Counted from the stretch's first letter, positions 8,485 to 21,503 are shown. The stretch is DNA of 21,503 nt from Stephanodiscus triporus (GCA_036939755.1 JALLAZ010000342.1:1-21503), one strand, 5' to 3'. Notes: a model not told the origin generated them from the sequence alone. Made by a program: numbers and translations.

Positions 8485-9400
8485 TGTCGGGTGTCGGGCG
8501 TGGTGGGCGTGGTGGGCGTGGTGGGCGGGCCGGGGTCGGATCGGGTCGGTTGTTGGTTGTTGGTTGGCTTGGCTTGGTATTTTGTTTTTTTGCTGTTTTT
8601 GTGGCTGGCCGGGCCCCGGCGGCCGCGGGTCAGCTTCCCGCCACCAGCTCGCGCAGAAAGACGAAGAAGAGAAAGAACGATGCAGGCGACAACAGACCAG
8701 CCATAAATACTACTTAAAACGCAACACGAAACAACACCTTGGCACCAGCCCCCAATATTACGCACCACCCCCCCCCCGGAACAATTCAGGAACAAAGCGC
8801 GCGATCATGGTGCACGCTGGCCAATTGCGGTATCACGTGAGTCATTCTCATTCCTCGCTCATTCGCGCCTAACCGGCATTGTGCGCCGCTCCGGCATTTT
8901 CGTCCGTCGCCGAGCGCAGAGCGGAGAACAACATCTCGCGCCGGCTTGCCGCTCGACGCGACGCGGCAGGAACCGAATATCGTGCCATGCCGCACGACGC
9001 TGTCGATGCCTCGGGGGCGGGGGGGTAGGCGACGTTGTCGTTGGGCTTATTCCTTCGAGGGCAAAGGCATGGCATTATTGCGCACGGAGGGGGGATTGAT
9101 TCTTGATTTGATGCACGTCTGTCATAGGACTGTATTAGTTCCTACGTTTCGCTTGCTGTTCGACAGCATGTTCCCGATGGATTGCTTTATTGTTCATGAC
9201 AATGCTTTTGCTGTCTTATTATTTACCGCTGACGCGACTGTGCTGTCCATTTTCTGATTCCGGTCGTCTCATTCCGGCAACCATGCGATGCGAAAATCTT
9301 GTTGAACAATGCAAAATTGATTTTGGATATGCACTATGTACAGGACTTTACCCTATTGAGGGAGGCGAGGGAGCGGAGGAAATTCCGTCATCAGCTTACC
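8485..9400. promoter_or_regulatory. Divergent TIM17 / i-AAA intergenic region
   Basis: Both flanking genes point outward, so this region must supply two promoters and 5' UTRs. Near TIM17 it has a GGGCGTGGT-type repeat (about 8496-8528) followed by TTGTTGGTTG repeats. At 8807 an ATG starts a 10-codon frame ending in a good donor (CAC|GTGAGT at 8837). This frame could splice in phase to an acceptor at 9343 (GTACAG|GAC), so part of the region may be a 5' exon of the protease gene. No specific factor site is claimed. Confidence 0.5.
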
Positions 9401-12369
<2,969 letters not shown>

Positions 12370-12834
12370 GGTGCCAAAGAAGACAATTGATAAGAAGAGC
12401 ATGGTATGAAACAAGAACAAAATGGTATAACTTACTCTATGGCTATGCGCTGAGGTCTTTAATTGAGGCAATCAGTAAGACTTGATACGAGGAGACACTT
12501 TTTCAGCCACTAGTTATGTAAAATAATAATTAAAATCATTGGTAATTTGGTGTCCTATTCCGGAGTGATAACCCTTTATCAGCACTATATCTGCATGTCC
12601 AACTTTCATGAAACTGTAAAAAGACCAACTTATTAGTCCTTTCACGTCTTCCAGGTCTTAGTGTGGTGCTGTGGATGATGATGATACAGGCAGTTAGCCG
12701 TTCACACGAGTCGTTATATTAAAATGCGAGGCCACGGGCGTTTGCATGTCGTCGTTGAGCGAGATGGGAAACAAGTCGCGCAAAAATGATGGTATGCAGG
12801 GAGGGATCATAGAATATGGTTTATATTGTCGCCT
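12370..12834. other. Convergent intergenic gap, no gene seen
   Basis: These 465 nt lie between the stop codons of the i-AAA protease (+) and the wall protein (-). I find no open frame with protein character, no tRNA-like fold and no repeat of note. It probably consists of the two 3' UTRs. Confidence 0.6.
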
Positions 12835-15800
12835 TTAGCAAAGCCAAACTGTTATCGGCAACAAAAGCAAGCACATAGAAGCCGTACTTGATGAAGCAGA
12901 AGACAATAACGGGCCAGCATACCAACTATCGAATTCCGGGGAGATGGGTGCCGTCCAGGCGTTTGGCACTTTCGACACCCCAGCCGGGGATGGTGGAGCA
13001 GATTCGTCTACAATGTCCACAGGAATAGGGGTGCTTTTTGCCTCGCAGCATTGCTCAAACAACTCTACTTGGGCGTTGATGCAATCTCCACTGGTTTCCT
13101 CTCTCCTTGAATATAACAAGTGGTATACTTGTAGACACCTGGAGTGAATAGGACAAAGATCAGAAATAAATTATGTGAACAGAACAATAACAATGATTTA
13201 GATCCATCTCTAGAAGTCAGAAATAAACCTTGACTCACGTCTGTACCTCGCCTTTGTATGAAACTTTCACGTCGCTTTTCATGAAATTAACCCCATTTAA
13301 GGTGCATATATCACAAGGCTTATCAGGTGTTTGGATACAGCATGTTTCAGAGTAAAAGCTCTGGCTCGTTTTGCATCTTTCAGAGTCATACGCGACCTCT
13401 TCCTCCACAAATATTTTGCTATCAAGCTCGTGGCAAATCTCTTCCTCTCCAGGAAAGTATACAGTATCTTCCCAGTCGTCACCGCAGAGACTGCACTTTT
13501 CGAAGCTGAAATTACACAGTTCATGCAAGGTCATGATTAGAGACAACGATAAAGCACACGCAGTGGGGGGGGAGGCGGGCTAGAAATGACACACCAGCAG
13601 TTGACAAAATGTGTTCCCACTATTTCCAAGCACTGGTCACTTGCCGGCCCAAACATCAACAGAATCTTGAGTGAAAGGTCCGCACAAGAGATTTCATCGC
13701 CGTAAACATTGACAGTCATATTTCTTCGAATGTCATACCGTGGCCCGTCGATTCTTGCCCCACAAAGTTCACAGCCATTGCCAGGTTGGCTTGTTGCAGA
13801 GTCGTGTGGATTTACAGTTGATGAAGTCGGGTTGTTTGTCGAGATCCGCATGGGATCGCACACAAAATCTATAAAGCAAAATTCATCGTCGGCACACTCA
13901 TCGCCAACTGGACATCTTGTTGCTGTCTCGCACTGTATGTTGCGAAGGAATAAAAATGAGATAATACTCGCACAAAAGACCGAGTCAAACAAATTTGAAA
14001 ACGGCGCCGTAGCCTTAAGTGTTTCTGGCAGCAATGGTGGAACATGCACTCTAACTTGGTCTATGAGGCGTGTCCGATGTGATCAAAATCTACAATGCAA
14101 AAGCTCGGGCCGAAGACATCCTTGATGAGGAAAGACGGAGCGGCGGCACCAAATTGCCACCTTGGTTCAAAACGTGTGCCAGCAACGATAACGAATGCCT
14201 GGATTAAATATGCAAATCCATGAAGAGGCTTCAACGGTATTGGAAAGTGCCATGGCAAAAGAACCAGCAAACACACCAGCAAGCAACCCTTTAAAAACAA
14301 CACCAACAACCAGCTACCAGCTTCCAAGGCGACAGGTAGAGAAAGAGGAAGGTGGCTCCGAGAATGATACTTGTCGCTAGTCGTTGACAATTAGGATCGC
14401 TTGTCAACAGAAGACGCAAGACGACAAAGGGCAGCAAGCGATCAATGCGTTCTCCCGTTGTAAGCCTGCGCATAGCTAGTGCCTAGTTCACTCCGCAACC
14501 TCTGCATTTTATGAATGACCAACCAAAGCAGTTAACTTACCGTCGACAAGAGCAAGTTCCATTCAGTAGAACAAAAACTTCCCACGTTAGATTCTACGTC
14601 AACATCTTCTTGGTTGTTCAAAGTTGCACAGGGACTTATGGTAAAACACTTTTCACCCGGTGGACATTCATCACCAAGTGGGCAAGGTGTACTACTCGCA
14701 CAGTTTCTAGTATGATCATCCCAGGTTATTCCGCAAAAGTTTGTGTTGACTGTTGGCACTTTGGATGGTGATGACGTTATTGGTGCATTTAACGGTGATG
14801 GGTTTGCAGATATTGGGTCTTGAAATGTGACAACATCGTCAGGAGTTGGAATCGTTACAAGCTGTTTGGATGGGTTTGATGTCACCTTTAACAAGAGGAG
14901 TACACCAAAAGGATGAGCCGAGAAATATAACATATAAAAATGGGTCAGAAATCTTACTTGTGAGATAGGAGCATTAAGTGGGTGAATTGATGGTTGCATG
15001 GATGAATTTGGGGACAAAGTAGGAGGGGGGACACTGCTTGCGTCTACGGCAGACTCGTATTTTTCGGCACAGCTTGGCACCGAGAAGCATCCTCCATGAT
15101 CGGCACAATGATCAGCTCCCACACCGCTGGGACAGGGCTTACTCATAAAACACTGCTCTTCGATCTTATCATATGATTCGCCGCAGAAAAAGGAGTTTCC
15201 CGATGGGTTCTGATACATGGCAATATTCATCCCTACGCCGAAGTCACTCGCCACAGTAGGTTCGGCAGATTGAATAACTAATGTCTCCTCACTTCTTGAA
15301 GGCGTTCGACTAGGAGCAGCAACCCCATCCTGCGACGTAGGTTCAGCAGATTGCAATACAATAACCTCGGTTGAAAATGATGGCAGTGTGTCAGTTGTAC
15401 TACTGGCACTATAATCAATAGTAGGGTCAGTATTAGCGATGCTACAGCCGGTGATGCCCGCAAAGCAATTGTGAGTGACATCCGTACATTCCAATCTCGA
15501 TCCGCCAGGACATGGTTCACAAACGATTCTAGCGTTGGAGGACGAAGCGCCGCACTGAATAATGAGCGATTCGAAATGAGATGGGATGGATCAATGTGAA
15601 ATCAATTCAAGTGAAATCAATCATACCAAATGATGATCGCTTGGGATCGAGTGAGTATGAATGAAGACACTTCACTTACGAAAAATAGGTCATCATTGGC
15701 ATTCCCATCCGTCAAGTCTGGCATAATCATATTGCCATCGAACTCTGGGCAGTTGCCATTTGAAGTGTCCACGTCTTGCCAATAGGTGCAAATGCCCAGC

Positions 15801-16432
15801 GCTGCATCGTATAATTGATTCGGCCAGCATGGAATGACGCCGGGTTGCACCACGCTGCCGGTAACAACATTAGTAACAGCCTCCCCCCCTCCCATCAGAT
15901 AGCCATCGCTGCAAAAAACGTAGCCGCGACAGTCGCGCGTAGCCATGTAACCCGAATGCTTCACGGAGCCATCCGAGCTCGCGCACAGATGACTCGGATC
16001 ATTGCCGCCGCCGCTGACACTCGATTGACAATAGATTCGTTGTGGCAGAAGTGCCAGCAGTAGCAAGGCCAGCAGCGGTAGTCGTAGGGTTCTGACGACG
16101 CCGCTGCTGTGAAATAATGAAGTCTCCGATTCTACCGCGACGGGGGCAAGCTTTCCATATCGTGATTCCTCGTGGAGATACCGCCCAGGTTCCCTGATGA
16201 GATGGCGGCGGAGCAAGGGCTCCACATGACGACGCTTTTCCCTTCGTCGATTATGGCTGTTGTCTCCCTTGTGCATCGTCAAATGTGGCTGAAAGTATGA
16301 AGAAGATGGATGCAGCTCTAATCCACATCCTTCCATACATCCTCTCTCAATGAATTTACAATTTCCTCTGCGCCTTAGCTTCGAAGTGATGGCAAGACAG
16401 ATTAGTACTAAACGGACAAACACTAAGTACAT
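12835..16432 (-). CDS. Mosaic Cys-rich cell-surface protein: CBM14-like domain, four FCG motifs, three CxxC...CC modules, GPI-like tail (6 exons)
   Basis: Minus-strand exons are 16432-15680, 15554-14958, 14885-14541, 13932-13595, 13505-13239 and 13138-12835 (867 aa). A hydrophobic segment LRLPLLALLLLALLP (116-130) probably acts as signal or anchor. A peritrophin-A/CBM14-like chitin-binding domain has six cysteines (150, 168, 174, 202, 215, 228). Four copies of FC-x10-C...CPxG...C...CF...C follow (251-288, 374-413, 500-536, 554-590). Then come three modules C-x2-C...C...C-x10-CC (619-678, 682-734, 742-798). The last 17 residues, STASMCLLLLPITVWLC, fit a GPI-attachment signal. The motif spacing is restored exactly across introns 1, 3 and 4, which supports the splice model. 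It is probably secreted and chitin- or wall-associated, resembling diatom girdle-band proteins of the p150 type. The start is uncertain: ATG at 16276 (815 aa) is an alternative, and a CAG acceptor just upstream of it suggests a possible 5' intron. Confidence 0.85.
13933..14540 (-). other. Long (608-nt) intron 3 of the wall protein gene
   Basis: The donor is GTAAGT and the acceptor CAG. The splice joins FC-x10 at the end of exon 3 to the next Cys of exon 4, giving the same ten-residue spacing as the other three motif copies, so the junction is well supported. At 608 nt it is several times longer than the other introns of this gene (72-125 nt). It contains a 109-codon open frame with hydrophobic stretches on the minus strand (14390-14061), which I do not accept as coding. 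Confidence 0.75.
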
Positions 16433-16539
16433 ACTCCTACTTCTTACATAGAGTGCACTAATAATAAAACATCGCCACTTCCATTGCCGGGCGAACTCAT
16501 TTCATTTACACCCTTTCATTTAATTAGACACACCAAATA
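16433..16539. promoter_or_regulatory. Short divergent promoter between wall protein and copper chaperone
   Basis: Only 107 bp separate the outward start codons of the wall protein (-) and the copper chaperone (+), or 263 bp if the wall protein starts at 16276. The segment is AT-rich and has a TTCATTT / TTTCATTTAATTAG stretch next to the chaperone start. The two genes must share or interleave promoter elements. No specific metal-response element is identified. Confidence 0.6.
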
Positions 16540-17114
16540 ATGACCGAGACACGATTTGTTGTTGGAATGACATGGTTAGTTTGCGTTTCTTTTTGCTAGC
16601 CGCATGCAGAGAATGGAAACACGAGGTGACACGCTGTGGTGCCTGCGCGAAGGTGGAGACATGACGAGAAAGTACGATAGTCCACCGAATTGAAGCATGA
16701 AATTTATGTCGCTCATAACGAAATTTCCTTATTTTATTCACTCACAACTTAAAAGTGAAGGATGTGCGAGCGCCATCAAACGCATCCTGGGGAAGATTGA
16801 TGGTGAGAATACATGACTTCTAGTGGGAATGGATGATCGTGTTTCGGTCTCAATCGTACGTTCCAAATCGCTCACGCGCACAGGAGTGACGGATATCGAA
16901 ACGAACGTTGCAGCTAAATCGGTTGTTGTGACACACGCCGATGGTGTTTCTTCTTCGGAAATGCTGGAAAAATTAACGAAAGTGAGAACTTGTGTTTTGT
17001 TGGTTTGGCGTTTATGACATAGTACTCACAATTGCATTCTCTTATCCTTCATCTCTTGTTACTCCAACCTAGTGGTCTCAAGCAAGTGGCAAATCAGTGG
17101 CATTGGCCTCGTAA
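16540..17114 (+). CDS. ATX1: ATX1/ATOX1-type copper chaperone (4 exons, 73 aa)
   Basis: Exons are 16540-16574, 16756-16802, 16884-16981 and 17073-17114. Introns start GTTAGT, GTGAGA and GTGAGA and end AAG, CAG and TAG. The spliced product is exactly 73 aa, the length of yeast Atx1. It has the copper-binding MTCEGC motif at residues 10-15, then ASAIKRILGKIDGVTDIE, a typical heavy-metal-associated fold. It ends KLTKWSQASGKSVALAS, with K60 where the family has a loop lysine near the metal site. The first Cys codon is split TG|T by intron 1; without that splice the unspliced frame would show Ser instead of Cys. The role is to carry Cu(I) in the cytosol to secretory-pathway copper ATPases. No targeting peptide is visible. 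The coding pieces are too short to stand out as open frames, but the family match across all three junctions is very strong. Confidence 0.95.
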
Positions 17115-17512
17115 AAGATCCTCGCTGCGTCGTTGGGCTAAATACATTCACCGCTTGCTATGTGGCGACTACATTTTACTCAAGCGCAGATGAAATAAAA
17201 TAATGAGGTGATACTAAAATACGCTTGCTGATATAGATACTGATATTTATTTTCTTCATCAGGGGTAGCATCGAGTTTTGGCACACCGAATATACCCTTT
17301 TTTACTCTGGGTTATCACATCGAAGCCAACCGGTAGTGTCTTCGCACCAGCATGGTGTGAGGGTCTCCATAGCCGTCACATGAACTACATAGTTCAGCAT
17401 CAAAGTCTAGGCATTCATGCCATCGCGACATTGGCATCTGCGACTATCATCAATTCAGGATGAGAGGACTCTTTTCTACAACATAATAGTAGAAATGATT
17501 CATATTTTTACA
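17115..17512. other. Convergent intergenic gap, no gene seen
   Basis: These 398 nt separate the stop codons of the copper chaperone (+) and the PPR gene (-). The only open frame (17278-17463) shows no domain, repeat or composition that supports coding. The stretch probably holds both 3' UTRs. Confidence 0.6.
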
Positions 17513-20500
17513 CTACACATCACGCTCAGAGTCTATCAACTGATAATCCCCATCGTCGTTGAAATCAATTAATTCCTCACTCATCGCATAGGACAAGCCA
17601 TCAAGCCCTTCGGAAGAAAATCCTCTGCCTATTCTATTCAAAACCTTGACCCCATTCTTGAAAGCTTCGTCCAGAACTTTAACCTCATAAAAATCATATC
17701 CCATTTTCCTCATGTATTCCATCATAGCCAGAGCCTTCATTGGATTACCACATCGTTCGTAGGATCGGACAGTCATGGTGTACAGATCTACGTCGGGGAC
17801 GAATCCGGCCTCACGCATATCGATTAACAACGATTCGGCCAACCCTGGCTTGAGGTTGGCCGAGAGGCATCGGATGAGAATGTTGTACGTTTTACGATTC
17901 GGCGAAATTGTGGTGGGTGCATGCTTCGATTTCATGACCCTGTAGACGGCAAGGGCCTTCTCCCAAAGTAAATCGTCCTTCGTAGTTTTTGATTCGGGCC
18001 TACCCTCGGACAGGGCTGCTATGACGGTGTTGAATGTGACCGTGTTGAGCTCTAATTTCTCGGAGATCATTTTCCGCAGGAGCAAGAGCGCCCGTTCTGG
18101 CTCTCGCGCCTTGCGACAACAGCTAATGGCCGCTCCGTAGATGATCTCATTTGCTCGGGGGTGATCCTGGTTCTCACTGCCATTTTCGCCCCTATCACCA
18201 CTGGCGCTCTTTATCTTACTCTTCTCTTCCTCTTCCTTGACCATTCTGAAGACCTTGCTCGCTGCTTCGACATCCCCCACTCGCTCGCATGCCGTCATCA
18301 GTGATCCATAGGTGATGATAGTCGGTTCCAGCCCGTCCTCGCTCAATTGCCGTAGTAAATCGAAGGCGCCGTCCAAGTTAAATCCCTCAGCACAAGCCCG
18401 AATCGCCGCATTGTAAGTAACAATGTTTGGCTTGACCAATGAACTTGGTGACTTCATGGTCGCCAACAGCTTCAACGCCCTATCCATTGGCATCCTCACA
18501 TTCTCCAAGCCCGCGATAGTATAATTGCTGTTGATGACAATGTTGCCGTAAACTCTACTGCTTGTGTCCTCCTCCTCCCGCCTTCTGGCTAGCTTGGCAC
18601 TCGCCGTGGCACATGCATTAATCACCGCCGAAAACGTCATGACGTTTGGTTGTATCCCCTCCTTTTTCATTTCCCTTGTCAACGACAAGGCTTGCGCGTA
18701 CTCCCCGGCCTCTGAGCACCCCGCGATCGCCGTCGTGTAGGCCATGACGTCCGGCGTACAGTCGGTGTCGTTTCTCGACGCTGAAATCGATTGCATTTCG
18801 CGGAGGAGTCGGATGCCGTCCTGCCAGCGATGTCCCCCCTGCGATCGCGCGCACGCCGAGATCGCAAGTTTGTACGCCACGCCGTCGGGCCCTCGGAGAG
18901 GTTGCCGAGCGCCCTTGCGCTGTCGGCCATTCGTCTTCCTGTCGTCACTGCCTTTGCCACCTCGGGACTTTTGTTGCTCGTTGGAGCCAACGGCGCCTTT
19001 CTCGCCATAACGGGTACTATCGATTTCTTCGTCATCTCCCAGGCGTTTCATCATTTCCAGATAATGCAGCGCCTCATCTTTTTACGACGATGAATCATTA
19101 TCGTTCACGAAGAACGCCAACAAGTTAGTGGAAATATGAGTAAATATCCAATCAATCATCGTGGAGAAAGGATACGGAGAATCTGTCTTTACTCACCTGC
19201 TAGTCCCAACTGCTGACAAGAATGCAAAATCGACGTCAATGCCATCCCGTCCAACGTCACGCCATATTCCGTCGCCGCCCTAGCGACGTTTAGTGTAGTA
19301 TTCCACTGCGAAGATTTCTCGCACGCGGACAATACCGTACCGAATGTCACGCCATCCGGCTTTGGAGTGACGATAGTGAAATCGTTGTCGTTGATTATGC
19401 TTCTGCCCTCGTCGGAGGAAGTCAAAGATGACCAATGCTGATGCAACAATAGCGGTGCACTGCCAATATCGTCTCGTATGATTTCCATCGGCACGAAATT
19501 CGGATTGGTCCTCCGCAGTAACGATGACGACGATTGCGACAAAGACGACGCTCCCTCCTCCTCCCGAGTGCGATCAGAGGGATGATTCGAGGAAGAGGGC
19601 GGAATCGTCATCGAGGACGAATGCAATATCATCTCGCCCAACAATTGCACAGCCATCCTCCAGCGCCCCGTCCTCGCCATAGTCGATATGGCGGCATTGT
19701 ACCCCACCACGCCCATGCCGCCCCCCCCCTGATCAGACAGGGTCCTTATGCCGCGATTCAAGACCTCCAACGCCAATTTGACGATGTCGTCGTCGCCGAT
19801 CCTCCTCGTTCCACGGCGATCGATCTCGTCGTCACTGTTCTTGGCGTTGTTGTTGTCGGTGGTGGTGGCGGCGGCGGCGCAGTGGTTCGCGCACGCGCTG
19901 ATGACGGTGGAATATATGACCTCGTTCAGCGCCACGTCTGGGTACTCCCCCCCCTCCAGCGTATTCAGCATCCGCATCGACGCACCAACGTCTCCGTCTC
20001 GCGCCGCGCACGCAAGCATCACCCCAAAGGTGTAAACGTTCCGCGACAGCGACCCTCCGTATTTCTTTCTCCTTCGCCTCTTCGCCGCCGTTGTGTTCGC
20101 CTTCTTCACCTTCGTCAACGTCGACGACGTCGTACGACGCCGTCCCCCCTTCGCCGTCATGCGCGCCGATGGTTCATCGTCATCGTTGTTGTCGTCGTCG
20201 TCTTCTTCGCAATTCACCTCGTCCTCCTCCCACGGAGACGTTCCATGACGAAAGATATCGAGCGCTATCCGTGTCCGCGTATTCCACCTCCCCCTCGAAG
20301 ACGACGAGGCGGATGACGAAGGAAGAGGAGGAGATGATGCGGAAGAAGAATACGCCGGAGACGATCGAGCATCATCAGTCGGGTGGTCGGACGCAAGTTC
20401 CTGGAGGCGACGAGGAGGAAATACGATAGCTCTTCTCGCTGCGTCGACGGCGACGACGACGACGACGAAGAAGAAGAAGGAGGAGGATTCCCTCCTCCTC

Positions 20501-21335
20501 CTAATCCTCCTCCTCCCCCCCATCGTCCTTTGGCATCATCGCCCACCGCCCCCCCCTCGCGCTGCAGCCTCCCCCTGAGCCCGTCGAGCGCCCAGACGTC
20601 GTCGTAGAGACGAAGGGCATCGTCTATGCGTCCCCTCCGGCCCAATTGCGCCATGGCGCGCTCGACGTCGTCGTTGGTGCGATAGGGACGCAGACGGCGA
20701 CGCAGGTTGGCGATGTCCGCCGCGACGGAGGGGGGGAACGGTGTGCCGTCGTCGCGGTCGGCGCCGGCGTTCGTCGCCCCCATCGAATCGCCGTCGTCGA
20801 TCGGCGGCGGCGGCGGAGGCGGCGGCGGCGATGGCGCGACGACGATCCTCCCCCCCCTGCTCTTCCCCCCCGCGATATCGTCCACCAAGAACGACGAAGA
20901 CGGCGATGACGGCGACTCCGACGACGAAGGCGATTCGAAGAAACGCGACTCCGACGCCGCCGGCGATCGCATCCGTCCACTTCGTCGTCGCGGCAACGGC
21001 AACGGCAGCGGCAACGGCAACGACAACGGCAACGGCGGCGAGTGGTGGAGGGGGTCCGGGGAAAGGAACGCCGCGGCGACCGTCCGACGGCAGCGGATGC
21101 CGCTGTAAAATGAACACGGCGACGATGATGACGACGAAGACTGGCAGGAGGAGAGCAGCAGCGCGAGAAGCGTCGTCGTCAGCGGCCACGACGGGCGGCG
21201 CAAGTCGCGGCGGGGTCGGGGTCGAGGGCGTCGACCGCGGGCCGGAGACGACGACGACGGCGACGACGACTCGTGGCCGTCATTGTCGTCGTTGTCATCA
21301 TCGCTGGCCGTTCTTCTCCTCGTGGAGTAGATCAT
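17513..21335 (-). CDS. Large pentatricopeptide repeat (PPR) protein, probably organellar (3 exons)
   Basis: The minus-strand model has exons 21335-20547, 20400-19197 and 19077-17513, giving 1185 aa. The intron at 19196-19078 (GTGAGT...AAG) is well supported: it joins ILHSCQQLGLA to DEALHYLEMMKR, completing a PPR. The intron at 20546-20401 (GTGGGC...CCAG) is inferred; its length (146 nt) is what is needed to shift between the two open frames, and its acceptor has a good pyrimidine tract. Roughly a dozen PPR units follow, for example VVGYNAAISTMARTGRW, NVMTFSAVINACA, NIVTYNAAIRACAEG and RKTYNILIRCLSA. PPR proteins bind organellar RNA and act in processing, stability or translation. The N-terminus has a hydrophobic stretch (about 50-63) and then TVAAAFLSPDP (85-95), similar to a diatom plastid cleavage motif. 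Its 45-residue lead before the hydrophobic part is unusual, so plastid targeting is tentative. Low-complexity acidic and Ser-rich inserts lie between repeats. Confidence 0.83.
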
Positions 21336-21430
21336 TATTTCATCTCGCGGCTGTTTTCTATCCCTCCGGTGCTGCGCAGTACATACATGTTACTCTCGTA
21401 GTACTCCCCAAATTGCTTGCAGTAAAATTT

Positions 21431-21503
21431 CCATACGGGGATTCCCCGAATGGTAATTTTTCGGCCTACCTACCCGAAACCATACGGGGATCCCCATATG
21501 GTA
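21431..21503. repeat. Two copies of a palindromic element
   Basis: CCATACGGGGATTCCCCGAATGGTA (21431-21455) and CCATACGGGGATCCCCATATGGTA (21480-21503) are near-copies, 49 bp apart. Each is an imperfect palindrome centred on GGGGAT/TCCCC. The left arm of the first also pairs with the right arm of the second (11 of 12 positions), so a larger stem is possible. They lie about 95-170 bp upstream of the PPR start codon and run to the window edge, so the full element may extend further. Confidence 0.8.

Noticed and set aside
8089..8872. Plus-strand frames of 205, 114 and 146 codons across TIM17 exon 1 and its promoter
   Set aside because: They run antisense to a clear TIM17 exon or through G-rich repeats, with no domain signal.
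14061..14390. 109-codon minus-strand frame with hydrophobic stretches in the 608-nt wall-protein intron
   Set aside because: No signature or splice partner; the flanking exons join perfectly without it, restoring the ten-residue Cys spacing.
16823..17017. 64-aa stand-alone frame containing GVTDIETNV
   Set aside because: Its first part is intron 2 of the copper chaperone; the real protein uses 16884-16981 as exon 3.
19534..20429. Plus-strand frames of up to 260 codons opposite the PPR gene
   Set aside because: Arg/His/Pro-rich antisense shadows of Ser/Asp-rich PPR inserts, with no supported domain.

Overview
The window is eukaryotic nuclear DNA, most likely from a diatom and probably a centric, Thalassiosira-like one. 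Genes are interrupted by short GT-AG introns (mostly 72-370 nt). Two proteins carry diatom-style bipartite plastid presequences with a Phe after an Ala-rich signal cleavage site. One gene encodes a chitin-binding, Cys-rich cell-surface protein of a kind I associate with Thalassiosirales cell walls. There are no bacterial operons, ribosome binding sites or CRISPR arrays.

Eight protein genes can be assembled, strictly alternating in strand. They are: (1) 222-1622 +, intronless membrane-anchored GT32-type glycosyltransferase; (2) 2081-4868 -, plastid-targeted thioredoxin / cyclic-nucleotide-binding / EF-hand fusion, 4 exons; (3) 5771-6607 +, FKBP12-type prolyl isomerase, 3 exons; (4) 7334-8484 -, TIM17, 3 exons; (5) 9401-12369 +, YME1-type mitochondrial i-AAA (FtsH-family) protease, 7 exons including an 18-nt microexon; (6) 12835-16432 -, mosaic cell-surface protein with a CBM14-like domain, four 'FCG' Cys motifs, three CxxC...CC modules and a GPI-like tail, 6 exons; (7) 16540-17114 +, ATX1/ATOX1-type copper chaperone, 4 exons, 73 aa; (8) 17513-21335 -, large PPR protein, 3 exons. 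All splice models were built by eye. Each junction keeps the reading frame and joins sequence that matches the family across the junction, except the first PPR intron, which rests on phase and site quality only.

Alternating strands make three divergent, promoter-sharing gaps: genes 2/3 (4869-5770), genes 4/5 (8485-9400) and genes 6/7 (about 107 bp). Two of these pair genes with a plausible functional link. TIM17 faces the i-AAA protease, which in mammals degrades a Tim17 paralogue. The copper chaperone faces a wall protein resembling a diatom group that includes a copper-stress-induced member.

The most novel items are the thioredoxin-cNMP-EF-hand fusion (a candidate plastid integrator of redox, cyclic nucleotide and calcium), the near-identical twin introns around the microexon of the i-AAA gene (introner-like or duplicated), and the modular wall protein. 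Non-coding structure includes a perfect 16-bp-arm hairpin at the left edge, two palindromic GGGGATCCCC-type elements at the right edge, a short minisatellite upstream of FKBP, CT microsatellites and a 22-C tract inside an intron.
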